A stretch of DNA of 64,000 bases from Pseudonocardia bannensis (GCF_012911875.1 NZ_JAAXKZ010000012.1:20351-84350); one strand, 5' to 3'; positions 17,282-25,821 are shown, counted from the stretch's first letter. A program made the numbers and translations. Notes: generated by a model not told the origin, from the letters alone.

Positions 17282-18757
17282 TCATGTCAGCTCGATCAGT
17301 CGTGCACCTGTGATCGTCTGCTCGGCACCATCGGCGGTGAAGGCCAGCCGGTACGAGGCGTCGGCCAGAGATGTTCGCAGCCGGGCTCGTGCGCGACCGG
17401 CGCGCCACACCATGGTCAGCTCTCCGGCCGGGGTGTCGAGCAGCGTGAACTCGCCGCCGAAGGCCGGGTGCGTGGTGCGGAGGCGGATCAGCCGGGTCAG
17501 CGCCCGGACCACCGGTCGCCGGAGAGCCTCGCCGACCTCGGCCTCGGTGTAGCTGCGGCGGTTGATCTCGCGCGCGTCCCCGGTACGGCCGGCGAGCCCG
17601 GGCTCGTTGTCGCCGGCGAGCAGGCCGACGTAGTAGATCTGCGGGATCCCGGGTGTGAACAGTTGCAACAGCCGGGCCAGCAGGTAGCGCCGGTCGTCCC
17701 GGCCGACGGCGTCGTACGCGGTGCAGCTCACCTGGTAGACGCCGCCCCCGCCGCCGCGCACCGTGCTCGCGCGGCTGGTGCCGCCGCTGTTCCGGGAGAT
17801 CGTGGCCACCAGCGAGTCGAGCTGAGTGGCGGTCAGCAGGCCGCCGTCCGCGGTGTCCGGGCCGGGGCCCGCATCGATCATCCCGATGCCGTCGTGAGTG
17901 TCGAGCACGGTCACCGAATTGCCGGGCCGGCGGGTCAGCCAGTCGCGCAGGGGGCGGCTGTCGCCGGTGAAGACCGCGTGCAGGATCAGTGGCGCGAGCA
18001 CGAAGTCGTAGACCCGGTCGACGCGCCCGGCGGCCTGAACCGTGTAGCGGTGGGGCGCGTGCACCTCGGCGAGCACCTCGAGGCCGAGCCGCCTGGCCTC
18101 GGCGGCGATGTCGACGATGAACTCGACGGTCTCGGGCGTCATGAAGCACGCGCTGCCCGCCGTCTTCACGGCGTAACCGACGGCGTCCAGCCGGACCATC
18201 GCGATCCCGCAGTCCGCGAGCTGCCGCAGCACCGCGGAGAGATACCGGCGGGCGACCGGATGATGCACGTCCAGGTCGATCTGATGGCTGGTGAAGGTGG
18301 TCCACGCCAGCCGCCTCCGCCCGCCGAGGACGGCCGGGGTGAAGGGCAGGCCCGGTCGCGGCCGGACGATGCGGACCAGGTCGGCCTCGGTCGCGCCGTG
18401 AGGGAAGACCCGGTCGTAGGTGAGGAACATGCCGGCGTACGGCGACTGCTCGCCATGCTCGACGACGTCCCGGAACTGCACGGACCGATCCGAGACGTGG
18501 TTGACGATGAGGTCGGCGACGACATCCCGCGACGCGGCGAGCCGCCGCACGTCTTCCCAGCCGCCCAGCCGCGGGTCGACGGCCAGGTGATCGATCGGGT
18601 CGAAACCGGCGTCCGCGCCGTCATACGGGAGGTAGAAGGGCAGCACGTGCACCCCGCCGAAGAGCCCGGCGAGCGGGCCGTCCAACAGTCGCGCGAGTCC
18701 GGGAAGTGATCCGCCGAGCCGGTCGGCGTAGGCGACGAGCTGGACCTGGTTCCGCAT
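17282..18757 (-). CDS. Sucrose-phosphorylase-like glycoside hydrolase (GH13)
   Basis: A 491-residue GH13 enzyme. The start MRNQVQLVAYADRLGG is characteristic of the sucrose phosphorylase subfamily. The nucleophile is D191 in VRLDAVGYAVK, the acid/base E231 in EVLAEVHAP, and the transition-state aspartate D289 in LDTHDGIG. Length is typical. Such enzymes split sucrose or a related glucoside (sucrose 6-phosphate, glucosylglycerate, glucosylglycerol) with phosphate to give glucose 1-phosphate; the acceptor specificity cannot be read. It follows the isomerase/epimerase gene by 21 nt on the same strand, so the two are probably cotranscribed. A HAD sugar-phosphatase-like gene lies further on. Confidence 0.85.
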   Translation of the reverse strand: MRNQVQLVAYADRLGGSLPGLARLLDGPLAGLFGGVHVLPFYLPYDGADAGFDPIDHLAVDPRLGGWEDVRRLAASRDVVADLIVNHVSDRSVQFRDVVEHGEQSPYAGMFLTYDRVFPHGATEADLVRIVRPRPGLPFTPAVLGGRRRLAWTTFTSHQIDLDVHHPVARRYLSAVLRQLADCGIAMVRLDAVGYAVKTAGSACFMTPETVEFIVDIAAEARRLGLEVLAEVHAPHRYTVQAAGRVDRVYDFVLAPLILHAVFTGDSRPLRDWLTRRPGNSVTVLDTHDGIGMIDAGPGPDTADGGLLTATQLDSLVATISRNSGGTSRASTVRGGGGGVYQVSCTAYDAVGRDDRRYLLARLLQLFTPGIPQIYYVGLLAGDNEPGLAGRTGDAREINRRSYTEAEVGEALRRPVVRALTRLIRLRTTHPAFGGEFTLLDTPAGELTMVWRAGRARARLRTSLADASYRLAFTADGAEQTITGARLIELT

Positions 18758-18778
18758 GCTGCCCTGGACCGGCCCGGG

Positions 18779-19591
18779 CTACCGGAAGCGGGCGAGGAAT
18801 CGGGCCGCGGCCGGCAGAGCGGTCTGCGGGTCGCCGCGCAGCTGGCACTCGAGCGCGAGCCAGCCGTCGTAGGAGATCTGGTGCAGCGCACCGAATGCGG
18901 CGGCGAAGTCCAGGTGACCGGTGCCGGGCTGGAGCCGGTTCGAGTCGTCGACGTGTACGTGCGCGATCCGCGAGCCGACGGCGGTGATCGCCTTGGCCAG
19001 GTCGTCCTCCTCGATGTTCATGTGGAAGAGGTCCGCGCACACCCGGACGGAGTCGCAGCCGAGCTCCCGCTGCACCTCCTCTGCCAGGTCGGCCGCTTGC
19101 TCCAGCCGATTGATCATGTAGTCCTCGTACCGGTTGAGCGGTTCGAGGGCGAGCCAGACCCCCTCACTCGCGGCGTGCTCACCGAGCTCCGCCAGCGCCT
19201 CGAACAGCACCTTGTGGTCATCCGCGGCGCTGCGGGGCGGGGTGAACGGCGGCAGCCGCAGGCTGAACATCCCCCAACTGGCCGGGGTGAGCACTCCCTC
19301 GCCACCCAGCTCGGCGATCACGCTGATCTGCGAGCGCAGCTGGGCGACGGCATCGCGCCGCAACTCCGCGTCGAAGTGCCCGATGAAGTGATCCGTCTCC
19401 GGACATACCGTCCGCATCACCACGCCGGCGCGGACCGCCGCGCGCAGCTCCGGCAGGCGGCCGGCGAAGTGGCCGTCCCCGCGGGCGCGCAGTTCGATGC
19501 CGTCGAAACCGGCCTGGCGCGCGAAGTCGAACTTGGCCCGCAGGCCGTCGCCCGGCAGCAACTGCTCTTGGCACGAGAGCTTCATCCCCAT
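18779..19591 (-). CDS. Sugar-phosphate isomerase/epimerase family TIM-barrel protein
   Basis: A 270-residue xylose-isomerase-like TIM-barrel protein. Metal-ligand segments are visible: LALEPLNRYEDYM (Glu), VCADLFHMNIEEDD (Asp, His), IAHVHVDDSNR (His) and LALECQLRGDP (Glu). Family members isomerise or epimerise keto-sugars or act on inositols. The ATG at 19589-19591 follows GGGAGAAGG; a second ATG two codons later would also be served. It is divergent from a dehydrogenase/oxidoreductase pair with only 88 nt between them, suggesting one shared control region for a sugar or polyol pathway. Confidence 0.82.
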   Translation of the reverse strand: MGMKLSCQEQLLPGDGLRAKFDFARQAGFDGIELRARGDGHFAGRLPELRAAVRAGVVMRTVCPETDHFIGHFDAELRRDAVAQLRSQISVIAELGGEGVLTPASWGMFSLRLPPFTPPRSAADDHKVLFEALAELGEHAASEGVWLALEPLNRYEDYMINRLEQAADLAEEVQRELGCDSVRVCADLFHMNIEEDDLAKAITAVGSRIAHVHVDDSNRLQPGTGHLDFAAAFGALHQISYDGWLALECQLRGDPQTALPAAARFLARFR

Positions 19592-19679
19592 CGGACCTTC
19601 TCCCAGGTGGGACGATGTGCGTCGCGTCACCGGCCGCTCGTGGACTCGTGATGAGCCTAGTTGCGGAAGGAGGGGCTCT

Positions 19680-20756
19680 GTGCCCCGAACGATGGTCCTG
19701 GACGGTCCGCGTCAGCTGCGGCTGTCCGAGCAGCCGTCCCGCCCGCTGCAACCGGGCGAGGTGCGGCTGCGCGCCCGGTTGAGCGGGATCAGCCACGGCA
19801 CCGAGCTGAGCCTCTACCGCGGAACCTCCGCGTTCACCGACAAGGTGTTCGGCCGCGGCCTGCGTGCCTTCGTCGTCCCGCCGGCCGGCAGTGCGTCCGC
19901 ATATCCGGTGACGCTCGGTTACGAGATGGTCAACGAGGTCGCCGAGGTCGGCTCGGGAGTCACCGCCGTCGAGGTGGGCGACCTGGTGCACACCGGCACA
20001 CCGCACCAGGAGGAGACGGTGCTCGACGTGGGCGCGTCGCTGCATGCCACCTACCCGTTGGTGGTGCTGCCCACGGCCGAGCGGTTGGAACGAGCGCTGT
20101 TCGTCAGCCTCGCCGCCGTCGCGCTGCAGGCAGTCCACGACGCGGAGATCAAGCTCGGTGACGCGGTCAGCGTGCACGGGCTCGGTGCGATCGGCCTGCT
20201 GGCGATCCAGATGTGCCGGCTCGACGGCATCCAGAACGTTCTCGGCGTCGACCCGGACCCGCACCGACGCAAACTCGCCGCGGGCTTCGGCGCCACCTAC
20301 GTGCTCGATCCCGCGGACCCGCACCCGCTCGGCCTGCGGATCCGGGAGCTGAACGAGGGTCGAGGCGTGGACGTGGCGATCGAGGTGTCCGGGTCCGACC
20401 GGGGGCTGCAGGGTGCGCTGGCGGCCGCCGGGCTGGGTGGCACGGTCGTGGCGGCGGGTTTCTACCAGGGCGGCGCGGCGAACGTGCGGCTCGGCGAGGA
20501 GTTCCACCACAATCGGCTCTCGTTGATCGCGTCGGTCGGCGCGTGGGGGGCGCCGCACCGGCACGCGCCGCTGTGGGACCGGCGTCGGGTCCTGGACACC
20601 GCGACCCGGCTGCTCTACACCGACCGGGTCTCGGTCGACGGGATGCTCGACCGAACGTTCCGGTTCGACGAGGCCCCCGCCGCGTACCGGTGGCTGGACG
20701 AGCATCCGCAGGGGGCGGTGAAGGTCGCCCTCGTGTACGGGGATCGGCCAGGATGA
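19680..20756 (+). CDS. Zinc-type medium-chain dehydrogenase/reductase
   Basis: A 358-residue MDR protein. The N-terminal GroES-like domain runs to about residue 145; the cofactor domain shows VSVHGLGAIGLLAIQM, a GxGxxG-type motif, followed by VLGVDPDPHRR, where an aspartate after the second strand suggests NAD(H). The catalytic-zinc cysteine usually found in the GHE region is not evident (SGISHGTELSLY instead), so the enzyme may be zinc-free or act on an unusual polyol. The GTG at 19680 has AGGAGG just upstream; the stop overlaps the next gene as ATGA. With the Gfo/Idh oxidoreductase it probably oxidises a sugar or inositol derivative. Confidence 0.82.
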   Translation: MPRTMVLDGPRQLRLSEQPSRPLQPGEVRLRARLSGISHGTELSLYRGTSAFTDKVFGRGLRAFVVPPAGSASAYPVTLGYEMVNEVAEVGSGVTAVEVGDLVHTGTPHQEETVLDVGASLHATYPLVVLPTAERLERALFVSLAAVALQAVHDAEIKLGDAVSVHGLGAIGLLAIQMCRLDGIQNVLGVDPDPHRRKLAAGFGATYVLDPADPHPLGLRIRELNEGRGVDVAIEVSGSDRGLQGALAAAGLGGTVVAAGFYQGGAANVRLGEEFHHNRLSLIASVGAWGAPHRHAPLWDRRRVLDTATRLLYTDRVSVDGMLDRTFRFDEAPAAYRWLDEHPQGAVKVALVYGDRPG

Positions 20757-21805
20757 GCGGGGACGTGATCGGCGTCGGCCTGGTCGGCTACGGCACCTCC
20801 GGCGCGGACCTCCATGCCCCGCTGATCGGTGCCGAAGCACGGCTGCGGCTGCGGGCCGTCGTCTCCGGGAAGCCCGATCGGGTGCATCGTGACCTTCCGT
20901 CGGTCCCGGTCGTGCCGGAGGCAACCCGGCTACTGGACGACCCGACCGTCGAGCTGGTCGTCGTCGCCGCGCCGAACACCGTCCACCACGAGCTCGCCCG
21001 CACCGCGTTGCTGGCCGGTCGACACGTGGTCGTCGACAAGCCCTTCGTGGTCACCTCGGCCGAGGCGGACGATCTGATCGAGCTCGCGGAGCGGCAGGGC
21101 CGGCGCCTGAGCGTCTTCCACCAGCGGCGCTGGGACAGCGATTTCCTGACCGTGAAGCGGTGCGTCCGCCGCGGCGTGCTCGGCCGGGTCAGCACGTACA
21201 TCGCCCGCTACGACCGCTTCAGCCCGGACCCGATGGCGCACCGGTGGCAGGAACAGGACCAGCGCGGCGCCGGCCTCCTCTACGACCTGGGCCCGCATCT
21301 GATCGACCAGGCGGTGAGCCTCTTCGGCCTGCCCGAGACCGTGATAGCCGATGTCCGCGCGCAACGCCCGGGCGCCGTCGTGGACGACTACTTCCACCTG
21401 GTGCTGGGCTACGGACAGCTGCGGGTGATCCTGCACGCCGGCTCGCTGGTGCGCGCCACCGGCCCCCGTTTCGAGGTCCACGGCGACGCGGGCTCGTTCG
21501 TCAAGCACGGTCTCGACGGCCAGATCGCGGCGCTCCTGGCCGGCGGACGACCGGGTGACCCGGGCTGGGGAACAGAGGACGAGGACCGGTACGGAACGCT
21601 CACCACCGACGCCGGCGGGCTCCCGCTGGCCGGCCGGCTCGCCGGCGTTCCGGGGGCCTACGAGTCGTTCTACCGGGAGATGGCCGCCGCGATCCGTGGG
21701 GAGGGGCCGGTGCCGGTGCCCGCCGAGGAGGCCCGCGACACGATCAAGGTGATCGAGTGCGCCCTGCTGAGCAGCAAGGACGGGCGAGCGGTGGCGGTCC
21801 GGTGA
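20753..21805 (+). CDS. Gfo/Idh/MocA-family oxidoreductase
   Basis: A 350-residue NAD(P)-dependent oxidoreductase. The Rossmann motif is GLVGYGTSGADLHAP near the N-terminus, the conserved cofactor-side lysine is in VVVDKPFVVT, and the C-terminal alpha/beta dimer domain contains GGAGLLYDLGPHLIDQA-like residues (RGAGLLYDLGPHLIDQ) with the histidine expected to take part in catalysis. The gene overlaps the dehydrogenase by 4 nt and belongs to the same transcript. Members oxidise sugars, inositols or scyllo-inosose-like compounds; the exact substrate is not readable. Confidence 0.88.
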   Translation: MSGDVIGVGLVGYGTSGADLHAPLIGAEARLRLRAVVSGKPDRVHRDLPSVPVVPEATRLLDDPTVELVVVAAPNTVHHELARTALLAGRHVVVDKPFVVTSAEADDLIELAERQGRRLSVFHQRRWDSDFLTVKRCVRRGVLGRVSTYIARYDRFSPDPMAHRWQEQDQRGAGLLYDLGPHLIDQAVSLFGLPETVIADVRAQRPGAVVDDYFHLVLGYGQLRVILHAGSLVRATGPRFEVHGDAGSFVKHGLDGQIAALLAGGRPGDPGWGTEDEDRYGTLTTDAGGLPLAGRLAGVPGAYESFYREMAAAIRGEGPVPVPAEEARDTIKVIECALLSSKDGRAVAVR

Positions 21806-21824
21806 CCCGGCCGCTCGCCGCCCG

Positions 21825-21974
21825 ATCCGTGAGCCGGCCGAGCTGCTCGCCACGGCCCGACACGACTGGCAGGCACTCGCGCTACCCGAAGGCGGCCACA
21901 TGGCCCCGCTGCTCCGGCCCGACCCGGTGAATCCGGTCGTCGTGGAGTTCCGGCAAGGCGGCCACCTCACCTGA
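21825..21974 (+). pseudogene. C-terminal remnant of an alpha/beta hydrolase
   Basis: In one frame ending at the TGA 21972-21974 the DNA reads IREPAELLATARHDWQALAL, then PEGGHMAPLLRPDPVNPVVV. The histidine in GGHMAPL followed by PDPVNPVVVEF is typical of the last catalytic residue and final helix of alpha/beta hydrolases, such as haloalkane-dehalogenase or lactonase relatives. The rest of the enzyme is missing and there is no start codon with a ribosome-binding site. It appears to be the leftover of a gene deleted between the oxidoreductase and the VOC gene. Confidence 0.45.
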
Positions 21975-22075
21975 CGGGCCCCGCTGCTGACGTACGCACC
22001 TCCCGTCCGTCGGGGCACCGGGCGATGGGTGAGGCGAGTGCCGTGACCGCGGCACGCCCGCCGCCGGCCTGTCCG

Positions 22076-22561
22076 TCAGGTCGCCCCGACGCCGTCGGCT
22101 GCGCTGCGCAGCGCGGCGATGTCGAGCTTGCTCATCCCGAGCATCGCCTGCATCGCGCGCTGGGCCCGCGCCGGGTCCGGATCGGCGAACAGCTCCTCCA
22201 TCCCCGTCGGTACGACCTGCCAGGACAGGCCGTACCTGTCCTTGAGCCAGCCGCACGGCCCTTCCTCCCCGCCCTCGGACAGCCGTTCCCAGTAGTAGTC
22301 GACCTCGTCCTGGGTATCGCAGTTGATCTGGAACGAGACAGCCTCGTCGAACGTGAACTCGGGGCCGCCGTTGATTCCGACGAACCGCTGACCGTCCAAC
22401 TCGAACTCCACGGTCATCACCGTGCCGGCCGGTCGCGGGCCGGCCTCTGTGTAGTGGCTGACGTTCACGATGCGCGAGTTCTGGAAGACGGAGATGTAGA
22501 AGTGCGCGGCATCCTCGGCCTCGGTGTCGAACCACAGGTTCGGGGTGATCTTCTGCTGCAT
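22076..22561 (-). CDS. VOC-family protein (PhnB/3-dmu-9-like)
   Basis: A 161-residue glyoxalase-fold protein. PNLWFDTEAEDAAHFYISVF near the N-terminus and FVGINGGPEFTFDEAVSF in the middle match the PhnB-like group, and GLSWQVVPTGMEELF closes the second half. These proteins are common in actinobacteria and mostly of unknown activity. The ATG at 22559-22561 follows AGAGGA; longer readings use upstream codons without support. It is divergent from another VOC gene. Confidence 0.83.
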   Translation of the reverse strand: MQQKITPNLWFDTEAEDAAHFYISVFQNSRIVNVSHYTEAGPRPAGTVMTVEFELDGQRFVGINGGPEFTFDEAVSFQINCDTQDEVDYYWERLSEGGEEGPCGWLKDRYGLSWQVVPTGMEELFADPDPARAQRAMQAMLGMSKLDIAALRSAADGVGAT

Positions 22562-22782
22562 GGCGCTGCGTCCTCTCATACGGCGGGAACGGGCCCGCGA
22601 CGGATGCTGCACCTGATGACTGTCACAAGGGGAGAAACTCATCGCTCTCTCACCGAACAGTGGCCCATGCGTCGCGGAACGGGGCTTGCGCCGCCCGCAC
22701 GACCGAGTGTCAGGGCAGCGCGGTGCGACCCGATGCGGGCCGACACGTTCACGGCGGGCGGCAGGGCCGTGATGATGTCGGC

Positions 22783-23172
22783 ATGGACCAGCGCATCAGT
22801 CTCCTCACCCTCGGTGTCGCCGACCTCGCCCGCGCCCGGGCGTTCTACGAGGCGCTCGGCTGGGGCGGCGCCCAGCAGCCCGACGAGGAGGTCTGCTTCT
22901 TCCAGGCCGGTGGGATGGTGTTCGGGCTGTGGACCGCGCTCGGTGGCCACGGCGCGCCAGGCATCGAGCTCGCCCACAACGTCCGCTCGCCCGAGGAGGT
23001 CGGCGCGGTGCTCGCGGAGGCACAACGCGCCGGCGGGACGATCGTGCGTCCAGCGGCGCTCGCCGAGTGGGGAGGCACGTCCGGCGCGTTCGCCGATCCC
23101 GACGGCTACGTGTGGGAGGTCGCCCACAACCCCGGGTGGACGCTGAAGGAGGACGGATCCGTTCGCATCTGA
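22783..23172 (+). CDS. VOC-family protein (glyoxalase/bleomycin-resistance fold)
   Basis: A 129-residue single VOC protein. The start MDQRISLLTLGVADLARARA is the typical first beta-alpha unit, FYEALGWGG and FADPDGYVWEVAHNPGW the end of each half, where a glutamate would be a metal ligand. Function unknown; proteins of this group bind or isomerise small molecules. The ATG at 22783 is chosen from homology of the N-terminus; the ribosome-binding site is weak. Confidence 0.82.
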   Translation: MDQRISLLTLGVADLARARAFYEALGWGGAQQPDEEVCFFQAGGMVFGLWTALGGHGAPGIELAHNVRSPEEVGAVLAEAQRAGGTIVRPAALAEWGGTSGAFADPDGYVWEVAHNPGWTLKEDGSVRI

Positions 23173-23479
23173 CCGAAGGGCGTCTCGCTCGCGACGATCC
23201 GCTTCGGCCGTAGCCCTCGACAGTCGCCGGGTCACCACCCGCCGCGGCCAGTGCGGCCCAGGCCATCGAACGCCGCCGGGCCGACGCCGACTGATCACTC
23301 ACGCCCCGGATGTGGTTGCGGGGCAGGGGCGGGCGCCGCGGCGCAGGGCGAGGATCGGGACGCCGGCCAGGCCCGGCAGCAGCCAGTAGCGCATGCGGCA
23401 GGTCGCGCCACAGCGGCAGATGGTGCCCGTTGTCGACGCAGAACGCCGCCTGGACCACGGCGACCACCCCCCGGTCGGG
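23173..23479. other. 307-nt gap, nothing recognised
   Basis: Between the VOC gene and the DUF4396 gene on the other strand. A minus-strand stretch reads MRYWLLPGLAGVPILALRR, which resembles a short signal-like peptide, but it has no convincing context and is not called. Confidence 0.3.
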
Positions 23480-23998
23480 TCAGTGGTGATAGGCGTGAAC
23501 GACGGCGTGGCCCTTGCCCCGCCCGATCATCCATCGGTTGAGCGGGGTGGTCAGGATGAACGCCACGAAGAGCGCGAACGCCAGCGCACCCCAGAACAGC
23601 CAATTGCTCAGACCTGCCTCCATCGCACCGGGCACGCCCAGCATGACCGCGTTGTCGATGATCTCCATGACGGCGATGGACACCGTGTCCGCGGCCAGCG
23701 CGATGCGCAGCGCCTGCCGGAACCCGACGCCCGCCCGGAGCACGCCACGCATGGTCAGGGCGTAGCCGAAGACGAACGCCAGCGCGACCGCCAGCACGAC
23801 CGTCGCCAGGTTGGACAGCCCGAGGGCGGTTCCGATGACCATGCCCAGCACCTCGCCGATCGCACAGCCGGTCAGGCAGTGCAGGGTCGCCGACGCCGCG
23901 GTCGACCACGGCACCGATTCGAAGCCGCCGGCCGGGGCGCCGTGCCCGTGCGCGTGACCGCCGGCTGCGGCGTCCCGGGGTGCTGCGTGGTCAGACAT
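23480..23998 (-). CDS. DUF4396 membrane protein, probably metal-responsive
   Basis: A 172-residue membrane protein with about four hydrophobic segments (roughly 38-60, 63-85, 92-112 and 130-152) and a histidine-rich N-terminus (GGHAHGHGAP) that looks able to bind metal. The body, with HCLTGCAIGEVLGMVIGTAL and the conserved MEIIDNAVM, matches DUF4396 proteins; their biochemical role is unknown. The ATG at 23996-23998 follows GAGGGA by 6 nt. Directly upstream lies a tandem palindrome like the CsoR operator, suggesting copper-dependent derepression. No csoR gene is in the window. Confidence 0.8.
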   Translation of the reverse strand: MSDHAAPRDAAAGGHAHGHGAPAGGFESVPWSTAASATLHCLTGCAIGEVLGMVIGTALGLSNLATVVLAVALAFVFGYALTMRGVLRAGVGFRQALRIALAADTVSIAVMEIIDNAVMLGVPGAMEAGLSNWLFWGALAFALFVAFILTTPLNRWMIGRGKGHAVVHAYHH

Positions 23999-24013
23999 GT
24001 CCAGTCCCTCTCA

Positions 24014-24060
24014 TATACCCCGTGGGGGTAACGGCGATGAAGATACCACCTAGGGGTATC
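24014..24060. promoter_or_regulatory. Tandem CsoR-like operator upstream of the DUF4396 gene
   Basis: Two inverted repeats lie 16 to 62 nt upstream of the start codon: TACCCC-GT-GGGGGTA at 24016-24030 and GATACC-7 nt-GGTATC at 24042-24060 (right arm preceded by GG). Known CsoR/RcnR-type copper operators combine a TACCCC/GGGGTA pair of this kind. Centres are about 28 bp apart, so two repressor tetramers could bind. The region is also unusually AT-containing for this genome. Confidence 0.6.
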
Positions 24061-24609
24061 CCGTCAAGCCTGAGGGAAACACGGCACGCGCACGCGGCTC
24101 GGCTGCGGGAGGCCGTTGTCGACGTAGGCCAACCGGCCGTGCCACTAGGACGCACCACCGACCCGGCCGACGAGCAGAGGTGCCTCGATGCGGCGAGCAG
24201 GCGGCCGCACCGGGCACTGCCGCGGTCGCCTCAGCCATGTTCTCGGGGTCGGCGCGGCGGCAGCCGACGTGCACGTCCTGGCCGACCATGTGGAGCGCGG
24301 TGTTACCGGTCGACGGCCGGCGCACCGCTCGTCGTCGTCGCGCGCCGCCGGTTGCACCGGTCCTGGCAGATCCCCTCGCCGGGCGCGAACCACAGGAGGC
24401 GAGCACGCACGATCATCGCGCGCGACCTGAGCCGCGCCGGACGGGTCGGGCCGCGACGAGCAGTCCCGTCGCGTACATGACGAGCACACCGGCGGCGACG
24501 CCACCGCGACAGCGGGGGTCGAGCAGTCGGTCGTACAGCGCCGACAGGATCTGGATGATCACCCGGCAGATGAACCGGGGTGGGCACGAGGGTGCCGATC
24601 GTTCGCCGG
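24061..24609. other. About 550-nt stretch without an intact gene
   Basis: Between the CsoR-like operator and the cupin gene. A minus-strand frame ending at 24413 reads a membrane-protein-like tail (LYDRLLDPR followed by GGVAAGVLVMYATGLLVAAR), perhaps the end of a lost integral membrane protein, but it has no start and no certain family. Nothing else was recognised. Confidence 0.35.
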
Positions 24610-24990
24610 TCAGCCGGCCGGGTCCAACAGTTCGACCGTGACGAACCGGATCTCGGCGTCGCCGACGTTCTCGAGATCGTGCAGCGCCGGGTTCGCCGGG
24701 GAGTTCTCGGTGTACTTGGTGTCGCCGACCGCGTACTCGGAGGTGGTGACCGAACCGTCCGGGGTTCGGTGGCGCGCGGTCCCGCCCGCGACCACCGTCC
24801 AGAAGTAGTTGCGGGTGTGCGCGTGGAAAGGTGCGCGTTCACCCGGCTGCAGGCGGATCTCCCAGACCCGGATCCGGTCGTTGGTGAACCACAACCGGGT
24901 GCCGACGTCGTGGTTGGCCGGCGCAGCGGCGAGTTCCTCGGCGAACTCGGCGGGGTCGAACGACTCGATCTTGATCACGCGGTCGGTCAC
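24610..24990 (-). CDS. Cupin-domain protein
   Basis: A 126-residue single-domain cupin. The first cupin motif appears as RLQPGERAPFHAHTRNYFWTV-like residues (PGERAPFHAHTRNYFW) with two histidines, and the second as the later LHDLENVGDAEIRFV, where the metal histidine is weakly conserved. Function unknown; related proteins are small dioxygenases or metabolite binders. The GTG at 24988-24990 follows GAGGTGG by 5 nt. Confidence 0.78.
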   Translation of the reverse strand: MTDRVIKIESFDPAEFAEELAAAPANHDVGTRLWFTNDRIRVWEIRLQPGERAPFHAHTRNYFWTVVAGGTARHRTPDGSVTTSEYAVGDTKYTENSPANPALHDLENVGDAEIRFVTVELLDPAG

Positions 24991-25413
24991 CTTGCCACCT
25001 CAGGGAACGGGTCCGGTCACGGCGTCCTGGTCAGCGACCGACATCCTGAAGATCGGCATTCGAACGCTCGGCGCAGACAGTTGAGATCGGATTCCCGACA
25101 CCCTACATAGGATCGAACGCGTATTCGAGATGTGCGGGCTCTGGTGAGTCGGACTTTCGGCAGGGTCTCGAAGCCGACGGGGCGACCACCCCGTGCTCGC
25201 CGCCGGAGTCCCCGCGGTACCAGGCGATCTCGTCGAGCTCTCCGTGGCGGACGCCGACGAGCTCGTGGGCGCCTCGCCTCGAACGGCGGCGAGCCGCTCG
25301 ACGACCGCGGAGTGGGCGCACTCGGTGAGCTCGCGGGCGTTCTGCCTGACCGTGGTCGGCAATCGCCCGCTTCCCTTGACAGGGATCGGCCACCAATTTC
25401 ACACTATCCGCGC
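24991..25413. other. 420-nt gap, nothing coding recognised
   Basis: Between the cupin gene and the LacI-type operator. A minus-strand frame contains ELDEIAWYRGDSGG, a string reminiscent of formylglycine-generating-enzyme domains, but the flanks do not fit and no gene is called. Confidence 0.3.
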
Positions 25414-25427
25414 TTGAAGCGCTTTAA
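25414..25427. promoter_or_regulatory. LacI/GalR-type operator
   Basis: TTGAAGCGCTTTAA is a 14-bp near-perfect palindrome (12 of 14 positions) containing the LacI-family core AANCGNTT. It lies in a locally AT-richer stretch 113 nt upstream of the truncated Gfo/Idh gene at 25540, where a sugar-responsive operator would be expected. No LacI gene is in the window. Confidence 0.5.
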
Positions 25428-25539
25428 TAAATCGGCAGAACACAGCCCCGCAAGCGCACCCGCTGACCCGAATTACCCGTAAACCACCGTGGACCAGGTC
25501 GACGAACTCAGCCAGCCGCGAACAGTGAAGGGTGAGACG

Positions 25540-25713
25540 ATGTCGGAGCAGCTCTCCGTCGCGGTGATCGGCGCCGGGATGGCCGGCCGCAGTCACGCGG
25601 CGGCGTATCGAGCGGTCAACACGGTCTTCGGGGAGGGGCTCCCCCCGATCCGGTTGGCCACGACGGGCGGCATGAGCCTGCCGCTGCTCCCAGCGGCCGT
25701 GGGCATAGCCTGA
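25540..25713 (+). pseudogene. Truncated Gfo/Idh/MocA oxidoreductase (N-terminal fragment)
   Basis: The first 35 or so codons read MSEQLSVAVIGAGMAGRSHA and continue AAYRAVNTVFGEGLPPIRLA, a clear Rossmann start of a Gfo/Idh oxidoreductase, where a few hundred more residues should follow. Instead the frame turns into unrelated sequence and stops at 25713. The gene has been cut off, probably by deletion between this point and the HAD gene, while its promoter operator (25414-25427) survives. ATG 25540 is preceded by a weak GGGTGAG. Confidence 0.7.
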
Positions 25714-25821
25714 CAGGGTACGCATCCGGGCGACTACCGGACGCGGCTGAGCCGGCGTCAACGACCGGTCGGCGCCAACGCGTACCGACGCATCCGGTTC
25801 AAGGACGATTCGGGAGGCACG

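Noticed and set aside
24413..24598. Minus-strand frame reading LYDRLLDPR and GGVAAGVLVMYATGLLVAAR, like the tail of a membrane protein (perhaps CtaG-like)
   Set aside because: Short, no start codon or ribosome-binding site and no family motif beyond hydrophobicity; too weak to call a pseudogene.
25103..25402. Minus-strand frame with ELDEIAWYRGDSGG resembling formylglycine-generating-enzyme domains
   Set aside because: Only about 14 residues match; the flanks do not and no start or context supports a gene.
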